Of a stretch of 64,000 nt of DNA, positions 52,857-63,771 are shown piece after piece. A program made the position numbers and the translations under genes. The number at the start of each line of letters is the position of its first letter. Within the stretch, counting starts at the first letter, position 1. The notes beneath the pieces are model-generated. The model ran no database searches, was not told where the DNA came from, and was given only the letters and a program-made list of their open reading frames with translations. Source of the DNA: Diplolepis rosae (Eukaryota; Arthropoda; Insecta; Hymenoptera; Diplolepididae); contig JAPYXD010000701.1 in NCBI GenBank assembly GCA_030998225.1, positions 13,748,501 to 13,812,500 of the forward strand. The letters are read 5' to 3'.

Positions 52857-53022
52857 CTGAGAAAAAAATTTATGCAACAAAATTTTTTTCTTGTCCTAAC
52901 AAAACATTTTGTTTAAATAACCAAAATTTGGCAAAATGTTTTTTTCGTGCAACAGAAAAATTTTGTCGCATAGATACCAACGAAATATTTTTGTTGATCT
53001 GACAAAACTGTTTTCTCAGTGC
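52857..53022. mobile_element. Foldback MITE, ~166 bp, CACTGAGAAAA termini
   Basis: Begins CACTGAGAAAAAAATTTATG and ends CAAAACTGTTTTCTCAGTG; interior is AAAATTTTGTTG-type sequence. A worn relative begins CACTGAAAAAAAAATTTAG at 52580, and another lies at 53800-54025. Confidence 0.65.
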
Positions 53023-53169
53023 CCTTGTGCGTAGATTGCTTACAACACAAAAATAAATATTTTAGAAGAATGAGATCTACTTTGCATAATCGGAAAAGTT
53101 TGATTAAAGTTGATTTAGATAAATAAAATTTCAACAAAAAAATAATTTTCAAATACATTGGAAAAAAAA

Positions 53170-53795
53170 GTTTGTTTATGATTTTAAAACTTGAAATGAT
53201 ATTATTAGTCGTATCTTATGAAAAAATAAACATTTTTTTTCATGAAAAAAATTTAAAAGTTACGAAAAATAATACTCTTAATAATGTTTTTTGTAATCGA
53301 ATTTTTCCTTACAAACGCTTTTTACCAATTTTTAAAAATGGTTGGGTTTTTATTAATGAAGGTTTATTTTTTCAAGGAAAATATAATATACAACTCTATC
53401 ATTTCCAATTTTGAAAATAAATAAATGAACTTCAAATATAATTTTCTGATAAAAAAAATGATTCTTTTCAAAAATTGTTTTGTTTATTTCAGCAATTGCA
53501 AAATTTTCTTTTAAAATTGGAAAAAGTAGAGTTGTAGAGAATATTTTCTTCAAAAAAATAAGCTATGGATTAATAAAATCCAACACTTTTTTAAAAATTG
53601 ATAAGAAGCGATAGTAAGGAAAAATTCGATTACAAAAACATTATCAAAAGTATTGTTTTTCATAAGTTAAAAATTTTTTTCATAAAAAATAATGTTTTTC
53701 CTTTCATATAATATGACTGATAATCCATTTTTTTGTCTTAAAATCATAGAAAAACTTTTTTTCAAGATTCCTGTTTTTTTGCACAACCTCCTTAA
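53170..53795. mobile_element. Foldback family D relative, left end missing
   Basis: Shares GAAAAATTCGATTACAAAAA, AGGAAAATAT and the end TTTTTGCACAACCTCC plus TTAA with the element at 49642-50293, and is self-complementary around 53350-53500. Confidence 0.6.
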
Positions 53796-54029
53796 AGCAT
53801 TAAGTTCTATCTACAAAAATACTTTGTCAAGCCAACAATAATTTTTGTAGGTGATCAAAAAAATTTTGTTGAGCCAACAAAATAATTTTATTTGCTCAGC
53901 AAAAAAATGTTGCAAGGCCAACAAAACAATCCAACAGAACTGTTTTGTTGCACAAATACCAACAAAATTACTTTTTTGAGGCAAAAAAAAAGTTTTGCTG
54001 TTCATACCAAATCGTTTTCGCAGTATAGT

Positions 54030-54764
54030 CAATTAAAATAGATCAATTTATCAATATAATACGTAAGCGTGAATGCAGCTTTTTCTTTTGCGCTTTTGAA
54101 AAAGAGTTTGTCGACATTTAAAGGAGTGAAAAAGACCTTTACTTTGCCTCTCACTTGTGTTTTTTTAATCTCCGGTTCTCGTAGCAATTATTTTACGTTA
54201 GGTAAATACTGATAACGGAGCTCACGTAGTGATCAAGTAGGTATCTATATCTCAATAGGCTTGCATGCAATTATAAAGCATATTCTCAGCAGGATAAAAC
54301 TATAAGGTAACATGCAAAGTAAAATGAAAGCATTTTGTCTTCATTCGGTGCCTAACCAAGGACCAATACATTCATCTGGAGACAGGCAAATAGTTCTATG
54401 ATCTCAGGGTAAAACTATGGCGAGGGCTACGTTTTATATTAAAATCCTGTGTGGATATAATCTAGAAATATAACATGCTCTTTTTCCTGCCTCTTATTAT
54501 GAAAGATACCACGCAAAAATAATTGTATTACGCCAACGGTTGATCAAATCAAAAGACTCAAAACAAAATCCGTACCTCCACGTGCTTCTATTTTTCAAAA
54601 TTATTTTCATTCTACCTTTTAGTGTTTTTATGCATTTTTATGATTCTGCATGCAAGAATACTAAATTTTTTAATGCAATCTGATAGGACAACTATATCTA
54701 CTCATTTAGCACCTCTAAGAATATTCTGATTGTTTTTAAAATGAATAATTTACTTTTTTTAGGT
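54030..54764. other. Non-repetitive AT-rich sequence
   Basis: Somewhat less AT-rich than its surroundings (GATAACGGAGCTCACGTAGT), no coding signal. Confidence 0.3.
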
Positions 54765-55330
54765 AGTTCGTTCATGAAAATTAGACCTCAGGCAAAAATA
54801 GATAATTTCATTTTCAAGACTAGCAATATTATTATTGATGGGCTAATTTGAAAGAGAAAAGATTATTTTCCATAAAAAAAAATTTGAAACACAAAAAAAT
54901 AATTTTATTAATAATTTTTATTTTTGCCCAAACTTATTTTCTTATCGCTTCGAGCCAAATTTTTAAAAATGATGCGATTTTAATAAATCACGGTTCATTC
55001 TTTTAGGAAAAAGAAGACATGTGATGGCAAAAACATGACCGTTTCCTATTTTTAAAATTGAATTAATTATTATCAAATACAGCAATTTGTTTATGGAAAT
55101 TTTGTTTTGAAAATTTGTTTTTTTATAATTTCAGCCATTAAAGAATTCATTTTCAAAAATTGGAAATGGTCAAGTTGTAGAGAATCTTTTTCCTAAAAAA
55201 ATGAACCGTGATTTATTAGAATCGCATCATTTTTAAAATTTTGACTCGAAGTGATAAGAAAATAAGTTTGGGCAAAAATATAATTTATTAATCAAATTAT
55301 TTTTTTGTGTTTCAAATTTTTTGCGCTTTC
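54765..55330. mobile_element. Foldback family C copy, right terminus lost
   Basis: Starts TTTAGGTAGTTCGTTCATGA, then AAATTAGACCTCAGGCAAAA, and folds back through GAATCGCATCATTTTTAAAA to GTGTTTCAAATTTTTTG. The TTAA at the left has become TTTA. Confidence 0.7.
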
Positions 55331-55990
55331 TAGAATAATTGAATATGAATAACTTATTTATACTTTTTCTTATTCTCTATCTCTCTCTAACTCACGTATA
55401 TAGACGCGAGATAGCGCTATAAAGAGAATCTGTTACTCATCCGCAAAATAACCAGTCCTGCGCGGTTTTTCCCGTGTAATGGATTGACATGGTTGATTCT
55501 ACAGATATAACATTGCCTTACTTTTATAAATAATTCCTTATTCTTTTTTGGCCCTCAAGAAGTGTGCCGAAGCGCAATCCAATAATTCTTTACCATCGTA
55601 AAAACCATTTTTTCTCACTCAGAGGGTCTCAAAACGTTGTGATTTGACGAAAATCTGAAAAGTCATTTTTCACATAAAACCAATACCTTCTCATATGATG
55701 AGAATGTAAAAATTCCTGTAGACTGAAACCTTCACTAGGGTACGTGCCCAGTTAATTACCATCGGATCCGGGATTATATAATCGTCCTGAGGTTGACAGG
55801 TCCACAATAGCCTGCTATTCATTTGAGGGGACACTCTATCAAACTAACGACAGAATTTTTATAATCAGAAACGTTCCCCTACAGAGACTCATGTTTGATT
55901 ATTTGGAGAAATCGAGACAAAATAATTTACAACAAAGATTATTAATTTTTAAAAAAATTGCGCCTTAAAATTTTTTCCATCAAGATATTT
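55331..55990. other. Mixed sequence with a reversed piece of the TGTC family
   Basis: 55595-55710 is a reversed partial copy (CAGAGGGTCTCAAAACGTTG, ACCAATACCTTCTCATATGA). 55340-55560 and 55730-55850 show no repeat character or ORF. Confidence 0.4.
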
Positions 55991-56106
55991 TTACACGCTC
56001 ATCATAAATGAGAAAATGACTTTAAAAATTTTCATCAAGGCTTTACATTCTAAGACCCTCTGAGTCAGAAAAAACGGTTTTTTATGAAAGTGCCTGTCTG
56101 TCTATA

Positions 56107-56236
56107 CTCTCTAAATTTGAATCAATCAAAATCTACTGATTATCAGTGAAATTTGACTGATTCAAATAGCTAAAAAGAGGTTACTGTAAATCACTCATTT
56201 AATCAGTGAAAATTTGACTGATTCAAATTTAGAGAG
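56107..56236. mobile_element. MITE family A copy, 130 bp, TA target
   Basis: CTCTCTAAATTTGAATCAAT at the left, ATTCAAATTTAGAGAG at the right, TA on both sides. It splits the TGTCTGTC run of the surrounding repeat, whose other copies give the empty site. Confidence 0.88.
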
Positions 56237-57010
56237 TAGGCCGTATACTCAAAAACTTTCGATAGAATTATCGGATTGCCGAAAAAGTAAGAACAAGTTC
56301 GTTAACCAGCCACATCCGACAAAAATTATCAAAATAGGAGCATTTTTTTTTTTTAAACTTAATAGAAAAATCAAAAATTCCAATACTGGTTTCTGATAGT
56401 TCTCATAAAACTCTACTAATTATCTAAATAACATTTTTTGATTAAGGGTACTCTTACTTTCTAAATTGAAAAAAAGACAATATTTAAATATTTAGAAAAA
56501 AAAACTATTTTATTTATAATTATAATTTTTCTTCATACATTGTTAACAATGTTTTAAGGTGTACAAAAAAAATTTTTTGAGCACTTTTAATTACTTTTTA
56601 CCACTGCAGAGGGCGTCTTCCAAAAGATGCATTTTAATTTGGGGGACACTTTTCTGCCTTCCTGTAACAAATTTATTTAAAATTGCAACGCGATTCAATT
56701 CATGAGACTTGAAACTAAACAATAAACCTTTAAAAAGTTGATTTTTTTATATTTGTATGGCTTTTATACGCGATTTTATAAAAAGTTCGAAAAAACGCCT
56801 GTTTTGGGGATGAATTTACCCCTGTACTAAAAAGATGGGGTGGTTTTTTTAAACTTTTTAGAGGTTTTTTTTTAACTTTTTAGAGGTTTATTTACTAGTT
56901 GTTTGTATAAAGTATCAAAAAAATTTTGGTTTACTGAGATTGGTTTTGTAGATTTTGAGAAAAACGTCTCCCAGATTTGAAAAACGTGATTTCGAGAAAA
57001 ACGTGGTTAA

Positions 57011-57703
57011 GGGGGATCACCTGTGTGAAATTTTCGAAAAATCGAATTTTTTTTTTTTTATAACAAGAACATCGTGAACACTTAGAAGAACAAGAAGGCG
57101 AACTTTACGGTCGCAGAATAGCAGACTAAATGTAAGTCACTAAAAATGATCATTTTTTATGTTCTCAACCTTTAAATCCATTTTTCTTGTAATCATGTTT
57201 TTTTTACGGTGTGCAGGATTGCTCAGAGTCTACTTCACGAATTTGCATGAAATTTTTATTTTTATTTTGAAAGGTACCCAACGGTTTTGTAAAATATTGT
57301 TTCGTTTTTTTGTTGTTGTAAAATATAGCGGAAAACAGGGCAAAAATTCGTAATTTTCAAAAAAAAAGGAAGACATTTTTTAAATAAACAATGTATCAAA
57401 AATTGCATGGGTCAATACCTGGAGGACACAAAGACAAATAAAAATTGGGTACATTTCATTATTTTAGATCACCACGAGGGAAGAAATCGTGCACACCGGA
57501 TGACTATCACTTTTCTCGGAGGTTGAAGCAACGGACAATTATGCCATGTTCAAAATTATTAACTGCAAAATAAAAAATTGTATAAAAGCAGCACAAATAA
57601 ATCATACTTTAAAAAAAAAAATGGTTGACAAATCTTTTTTGTCGCAGAGAAAAAAATTCTTGAAAAATGGGTCAAAAATCGGGTATCACACAGGTGATGC
57701 CCC
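57011..57703. mobile_element. TTAA-flanked element, 693 bp, GGGGGATCACCTGTGTGA ends
   Basis: The left terminus GGGGGATCACCTGTGTGA and right terminus (read inward) GGGGCATCACCTGTGTGA match at 17 of 18 positions; TTAA precedes and follows. No ORF above 64 codons. Confidence 0.85.
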
Positions 57704-58505
57704 TTAAAGTTTTTTTACAAAAAATTTTGTCTTACGTAGGTACCATTATAAATACAGCTATAACATTCTTTCTATTTCGAATTTCTTAATAAAATTTTAG
57801 GGCAGTATTTCTATGATATTAAGAAACATTTTTACGTAAAAAAGTAAAATCGATTTTTTGAAAATTTAGAAAGTAAAAGTCCCCTTAAATTAAAATTAGG
57901 AAACTTACATATTGTCAATCTTGAAAAAAGTCAATATCTGAATTCCATTCTTCAGTTCAATTTTACGAAATATGAAAAAAGTTATGATACAAAATTGTTT
58001 AATACATTAAAATCTACAAGTTTAAATTTCAATTTTTTAACAATAGTATGTGAAATTCGAAACAAATGTAAGATTGGAAAATTGTTCGGTTCGATATGAT
58101 CTATAAATTTTGTCTGACATAGTTTCTGATAAAACGCATATTTTTTCATTTTAATTTTAAAAAATACGATTAAAATTCAAAAATTCCATTTTTTAAACAA
58201 AATATATGAGATACGAAAATAACGTTGATAGAGAATTATTTGCCTAAATTAGATCTTCAAATTCTCAGTAAGACATTTCTCAACAGGATGTATATTTTAT
58301 GTTTTGGTTGAAAAAAAAAACACTATTGAAAATCAAAAATTCCATTTTTTAACCACAATGTGTGAGATACAAAATAAACAATAAAATAAAAAATCGTTTG
58401 CTTAAAAATAGTTTACGAATTTTTTTCCTTTTTGAGATATTTGGTAGAGGATACATTTTTTTAAATTATGTAAATTATTAGAAAGTTACAGAAATTTGTA
58501 TAGAA

Positions 58506-58770
58506 AATCGAGCGCGAGTGTCATGATGAGAATGTGTTCCTTAAGACTGATAGAGCCTTAAGTAAATTAAATTTTCTTTTTTAATTTAAAATCAAAAACA
58601 AATTTAGTAACTTTGAGAAATTGTAATTTACATCTGCAATATTATAGAATTGACTTGAGCTTTAATATCAAATTACAAGAAATAAACTTATATGTATGCG
58701 AAGAATATAAGACCGAGCGCGAAGCGTGATAATCGAATCGCGCGCCCCAGGCGTGCTCAAACTTGAGAGC
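58506..58770. repeat. Worn GC-rich GAGCGCGAAGCG islands
   Basis: GAGCGCGAGTGTCATGATGA at 58509 and GACCGAGCGCGAAGCGTGAT at 58713 correspond to the islands at 44.93 and 45.77 kb. Between them is the empty site for the 644-bp foldback. Confidence 0.6.
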
Positions 58771-59380
58771 AAAAATTTCATCAAGTTTTCTATTGGCTAA
58801 TTCTATACTTGAATAAACAATATTCAATCTTTTTTACACATTTAAAAACACAGTTATTTATTGGAACCAGAGATTTGCTTTTTTAATTAAATTTTCTTTT
58901 ATGTAATATATTAATAAATTTAGGATTGAGTTATGCTTCGTTTCGAGATTTGCTGACCGTGGCACCTTAAGATCATTTAGATTCTCTTTGTTCAGTACAA
59001 GAACAATACCACGGGCATGGAAAATATTCGCTATAGGTATTATAAGCAAAAAATAGTTAAGTATATCATAACTTGCAACATTTCTAATTTGTCGTGTTTA
59101 ATAAATATCAATTAATTAATAGTTAATAGATAAACAAGTTTATTTGCGAATGAAGTTTGATTTTAACTTGATTATAACAAGAAAAGTGTTAAGTGCAGAA
59201 ATTTAGGGTGAATCATTTTACTGAGGCGTGTTAATTGTTGAAACAAGTTTTGCACTTGCTGCCGAACATTTAAAAGAATAAACAAGGAGGTATAATCTCT
59301 ATTTTTAAACGAAAATCTTCATGAAGAGAGTGTTATTTTAGACTTGTAATGTGTATATAAATAAATGTGGGTTATTCCAA
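58771..59380. other. AT-rich sequence, no feature recognised
   Basis: No supported gene or repeat. Confidence 0.3.
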
Positions 59381-59732
59381 CACGGAGAAAAAAAAACTGT
59401 TGAATCAACAGATGTCATCTGCTGGAATAGGGACAGCAGATTTTTTTTTTGTAATATTTACAGATTTTTCTGTTGGATTCACAGATTGTTTCTAAACTCA
59501 ACAGATGAACCTGTAAAATCTACAGAAATGTCTGTTAGAATTACGGATTTCTCTTTTTTCTTGAAATCCGCAGTTCTAGCAGAGATGTCTGTAGATTTTA
59601 CAGGTTTATCTGTTGAGTTTACAAACAATCTGTGAATCCAACAGAAAAATCTGTAAATATTACAAAAAAAACTGCTGTCCCTATTCCAGCAGATGACATC
59701 TGTTGATTCAACAGTCTTTTTTTTTCTCCGTG
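59381..59732. mobile_element. Foldback MITE, 352 bp, near-perfect hairpin
   Basis: CACGGAGAAAAAAAAACTGT mirrored by ACAGTCTTTTTTTTTCTCCG, then TG. The arms of ~170 bp match almost base for base (GGAATAGGGACAGCAGATTT). The 94-codon ORF within it is a by-product. Confidence 0.9.
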
Positions 59733-60204
59733 AATGAATATGAAATTAAGGACCATTTGAAGCGAATTAAAACATCAATTTAAGAATAAAATCAAAATAA
59801 AGAATGAAAATTCTATAACATTTATTCGAATGCTGTAATTAATTGTTTAGAAGATTTTGGATAAAAAAATATAGTCTGCATCCAAGGAAATTTTTTTTTG
59901 ATCTAGAGAAATAAAATTTTTACAGTATAGAAGATTTTCTTGACCCAACAAAACTTTTTTAAATTTAAATAAATTTTTTCTTTGGCCGTATATCAAGCAA
60001 ATATTTCTCCGTTTTTTGTAGATATTTACAATGACTTGCTAAATATAGTAAAAGGTTTTGAATCTTAACAAAGAATTTTAATTTCTTTTACACTTTGTTG
60101 TAACTTTCCAGGACTTACAACAATTTTCTATACAAAATTATGAATTTTTTGTGAAAAAACTGTTATGAATTCAACAAAATTACAAGAAAATTGATATGGA
60201 ACTA
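59733..60204. other. AT-rich sequence with AAAATTTTGTTG-type words
   Basis: Worn foldback sequence at 59880-60000; nothing else supported. Confidence 0.3.
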
Positions 60205-60498
60205 TTATGTGTGTACAAATAAGTTTTGAGGTTTTTTTTGGTGATTTTGAAGCTTTATTCAGAAAAATTGGTACAATCTATTTTATTCAAAGTATTGTTC
60301 ATCTCTTTCTACTACCTTTGACGATCTTTCTGGCAGCACACGGATACCGCGTTTAAAAAATTCCTCATCTTTTGAGTCGGACTAAAAATGGACCCAATTT
60401 TTGGCTTCTTCATGAGAAGTGAAGTACTGCTCAGCCAGGCCATGAGCCATCGACCGGAACAAGTGGTAGTCCGAAGGAGCAATGTCATTTTCATTTTC
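60205..60498 (-). pseudogene. Mariner transposase fragment, C-terminal end only
   Basis: Minus strand reads DIAPSDYHLFRSMAHGLA, then EQYFTSHEEAKNW, a stop, SDSKDEEFFKRGIRVLPERS and DEQYFE: the last catalytic Asp and C-terminus of a mariner-family transposase of a subfamily different from the intact copy. The terminal side reads TGTGTACAAATAAGTTTTGA near 60209. The 5' part is cut off by family C sequence at ~60499. At least one stop codon. Confidence 0.8.
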
Positions 60499-60834
60499 AT
60501 TCCAAAACGAAATTTTTATAAACAAATTGCTGAATTTGATAATAATTTATTCATTTTTGAAAATTGTTAAGTTGTAGGGAATCTTTTTCTTGAAAAAGTG
60601 ATTTGTAATTTATTAAAATCGCCTAAGTTTTTAAAATTTAGTAAGACGCAATAAGAAAAAAAGTCGAGGAAAAAATAAAATTTATTAATAAAATTATTTT
60701 TCTGTATTTCAAATTTTTTTCATGGAAATTAATATTTTCTCTTCCAAAATAGCCCTTCAATAATAATATTGACATTTTTGAAAGCAAAATTATCTATTTT
60801 TTCCTGAGGTCTAATTCTTGTGGATCAACTACCT
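60499..60834. mobile_element. Foldback family C fragment, right half
   Basis: From CCAAAACGAAATTTTTATAA to GTGGATCAACTACC and TTAA (60835-60838). It joins the mariner fragment on its left. Confidence 0.7.
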
Positions 60835-61997
60835 TAAGGCTTTATCAGCCTTAAGGAACACATTCTCATCATGACACTCGCGCTTCGCTCTCGATTTTCT
60901 GTATACATTTCAGTAACTTTTTAATAAATTATATCATTAAAATAATTTATTTTCTTCCAAATATCTAAAAAAGGAAAAACAATCGTAGACTTTATTTAAG
61001 GAAACGATTTTGCAGAACAACGCTTATTTCGTATCTCACATATTTTGGTGAAAAAAATCGAATTTTTTAAATATTAAAAATCAAAACATAAAATATACAT
61101 CCTGTCCCGAAATGTTTTAATGAGAATTTGTAGACCTCATCCAGACAAATAATTTTCGATCTAAACGTTTTTTTCGTATTTCACAAATTTTGTCTAAAAA
61201 ATGCAATTTTTGAATATTAATCGTATTTTTGGAATTAAAACGAAAACTATATGACTTATCAGAAACTGTGTGAGACAAAAATTGTAGATCTTCTTAAAAC
61301 AAACAACTTTGCATTCTTACGTTTTTTCGTATTTCACATATTATTGTTAAAAAAAATTGAATTATGGATTTTTAATAGTATTTATTTAAACTAAAAAAAA
61401 AAATATACATCTTGTGAAAAAATGTTGCAATTCAAGGCATTTTTCTTGAAATCACGTTTTTCAAATCTGGGAGACGTTTTTCTCAAAATTTACTAAACCA
61501 ATCTTAGTAAACCAAAATTTTTTTGATACTTTATACAAGTAACTAGCAAATAAACCTCTAAAAAGTTAAAAAAAAACCACCCCATCTTTTTGGTACAGGG
61601 GTAATTTCATACCCAAAACAGGCGTTTTTTCGAACTTTTTATAAAATCGCGTATAAAGGCCATACAAATATTTAAAAATCAACTTTTTAAAGGTTTATTG
61701 TTTAGTTTCAAGTCCCATGAATTGAGTCGCGTTGCAATTTTAAATAAATTTTTTACAGGAAGGCAGATAAAGTGTGCCCAAGCTTAATTCAATCTGATAA
61801 TTCTATCGAGAGTTATGCCGCACACGACCTACTACAGACAGACAGATAGACACTTTCGTGAAAACCACTTTTTATAACTCAGCAGGTCTCAAAACGTAAA
61901 GATTTGATGAAATTAAAAAAAAAATCACATATAATTATCAAGACAATCAAAAGTATTCAACGAATACTTGCCGGATACAGTGTATGTACAGTAATTA

Positions 61998-63291
61998 CTA
62001 GGTTGTTCAAAAAGTTTTGAAAGCGGAAATGAAAATACGTTTTTTTTTTGGTGAAATCACTTTTATTGCTCAGTATAATCTCCCATAAGATCAATACATT
62101 TGGTCCAACGGTCTTCCAACTTGTTTATCCCGTCATGGAAGTGACTTTCTGCAAGGCCTGCAAAATACTCCTCTACAACGGCTATAACCTCTTCGTTTGA
62201 TGAAAAATGCTTCCCACGAAGGAATTTCTTGAGGTGTGGGAACAGCCAGAAGTCAGAGGGAGCTAAATCAGGCGAATAAGGTGGATGCTGCAACAATTCG
62301 TACTTTAATTCGGTTATTTTAGTGATGGTTTTTTGAGCTGTGTGAGCGGGTGCATTGTCTTGATGAAAAAGGATTTTTTTCTTCTGCAAACCGGGTCTTT
62401 TTTCACGAATTTCTGCATCCAATTGATCCAAAAGGTTACAATAATATTCAGAATTTATTGTTTTGCCAGTTTGGAGATAATCCACCAACAAAATCCCTTT
62501 TGCATCCCAAAAAACTGATGCTAACACCTTCTTCGCCGATTTCTGGACACGAACTCGCTTCGATGCCGAAGTGCCTGGTTCACACCACTCCTTAGCCTCT
62601 TGTTTTGATTCAGGATCATGATGGAAGACCCAAGTCTCATCCATAGTGATGAATCGACGCAAAAAATCCTTTTTATCCTTTCGAAAACGCTCCAAATGTT
62701 GCTCAGAAAGTCGCATTCGAACGTGTTTTTGTTCCATTGTGAGCGAATGCGGCACCCATTGTGCACAGAGCTTTCTGAAACCCAAAAATTCACGTAAAAT
62801 ATGACTCACACTGCCTAATGAGATGTCTAGGGCCTCTGCAAAATCTCTCTCGGTCAATCGATGATCTTCCAAAACCATATCCTGTACTTTTGCTATGAAT
62901 GCTGGTGTTGATGCACTTTTTGGACTTCCTGAGCGTGGATCGTCTTCAACGCTTTTTCGACCACATCTAAACTCTAAAACCCATCGATGCACAGTTGGAA
63001 ATGAAGGAGCAGCTTCCTTTAACACTTTCACCATTTTTGTATGAATTTCCGTTGCTGATAAACCTTCCAAAACAAAGAATTTTATCACTGCACGATATTG
63101 GGTTTTTTCCATTGTACAAAAATACACTGACACGTCAACTTCAAATGGCTTGTAAACAAACAATGAATTGACAGAGTGGAATGACACTTTGGGTATGTTC
63201 ATATGAAAGATGAAATCTTAAAATGGCGTAGAAATTTTGGTTCTTGTACTGCTCTATAGATGTCGCTTTCAGAACTTTTTGAACAACCTAG
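61998..63291 (-). mobile_element. Intact mariner element, 1294 bp, TA target
   Basis: Terminal repeats begin CTAGGTTGTTCAAAAAGTT and agree at 27 of 28 positions (61998-62025 and 63264-63291). TA is duplicated at 61996-61997 and 63292-63293. It contains one uninterrupted transposase frame, so it may be a recent or functional copy. Confidence 0.95.
62063..63202 (-). CDS. Mariner transposase (DD34D)
   Basis: Cut-and-paste transposase acting on the terminal repeats around it and joining at TA. From Met at 63110-63112 it is 349 aa, the usual mariner length; the frame is open for 30 codons further up. The N-terminal half has two helix-turn-helix regions (VHRWVLEFRCGRKSVEDDPR and GSVSHILREFLGFRKL). 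WVPHSLT, then MDETWVFHHDP gives the first catalytic Asp, HQDNAPAHTA the second and YSPDLAPSDFWLFPHLKKFL the third; 34 residues separate the last two, the mariner signature. The frame runs to TAA with no interruption. No neighbours of functional relevance. I did not assign a subfamily; it differs from the relics on both sides. Confidence 0.95.
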   Translation of the reverse strand: MNIPKVSFHSVNSLFVYKPFEVDVSVYFCTMEKTQYRAVIKFFVLEGLSATEIHTKMVKVLKEAAPSFPTVHRWVLEFRCGRKSVEDDPRSGSPKSASTPAFIAKVQDMVLEDHRLTERDFAEALDISLGSVSHILREFLGFRKLCAQWVPHSLTMEQKHVRMRLSEQHLERFRKDKKDFLRRFITMDETWVFHHDPESKQEAKEWCEPGTSASKRVRVQKSAKKVLASVFWDAKGILLVDYLQTGKTINSEYYCNLLDQLDAEIREKRPGLQKKKILFHQDNAPAHTAQKTITKITELKYELLQHPPYSPDLAPSDFWLFPHLKKFLRGKHFSSNEEVIAVVEEYFAGLAESHFHDGINKLEDRWTKCIDLMGDYTEQ

Positions 63292-63771
63292 TATTTCTCA
63301 CGATAAAATTGGTAAGTCATTATAACCTAAAATTTTGTCATCGATTCGATGGATTTTTTCTTTTTTTGCAACGATTTAAATGTTAAAATCACAAATTAAA
63401 TGGAGCTTAATTGATAATTTTTGTTCGAATAATAATATAATCAGAGTAAATATATTTCGTGGGAAATTTCGATATAATATATATTCCACTCCTAGCAAAT
63501 CATCGCCTGTTTCGGCTTTTGATCTCTTGTTCAATGTCTATTACGTTTTCAATCTCCAATTTCCAACCTCGCTCATTAACTTTTTCAATTTCTTCGCGAA
63601 CTATGTGTATGGCATCGATTCCATTTTCATGAATTCTGTTTCATCGCTCCACAACAATACTAATAATTTCAAAAATGTGTTTTTCCCGATGCTTTAATTT
63701 ATTCATTAATTTATGCATGAAAATATATTTGTTATTTTTGGAAACTGTCACGCCACCTGATATATTTATTA
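63292..63771. other. Sequence between two mariners, with a coding-like minus-strand fragment
   Basis: On the minus strand, 63500-63690 reads NGIDAIHIVREEIEKVNERG, then WKLEIENVIDIEQEIKSRN, with a stop upstream of it. Charge pattern looks coding rather than random, but no family is recognised. The plus-strand 105-codon ORF over the same bases is probably its shadow. Confidence 0.3.

Larger units (their letters stand above)
55993..61915. repeat. ~5.9-kb inverted-repeat structure with nested insertions
   Basis: Left arm pieces 55993-56330, 56630-57000 and 57890-58560 are reversed in the right arm at 61790-61915, 61434-61790 and 60838-61430 (for example AAAACGCCTGTTTTGGG on the left, CCCAAAACAGGCGTTTTTTC on the right). 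The left arm is broken by a MITE A and a TTAA element. The centre holds a perfect foldback and a mariner fragment. Confidence 0.65.

Noticed and set aside
59351..59635. 94-codon ORF
   Set aside because: Generated by the near-perfect hairpin at 59381-59732.
62333..62793. ORFs of 61-90 codons within the mariner
   Set aside because: Other-frame shadows of the transposase.
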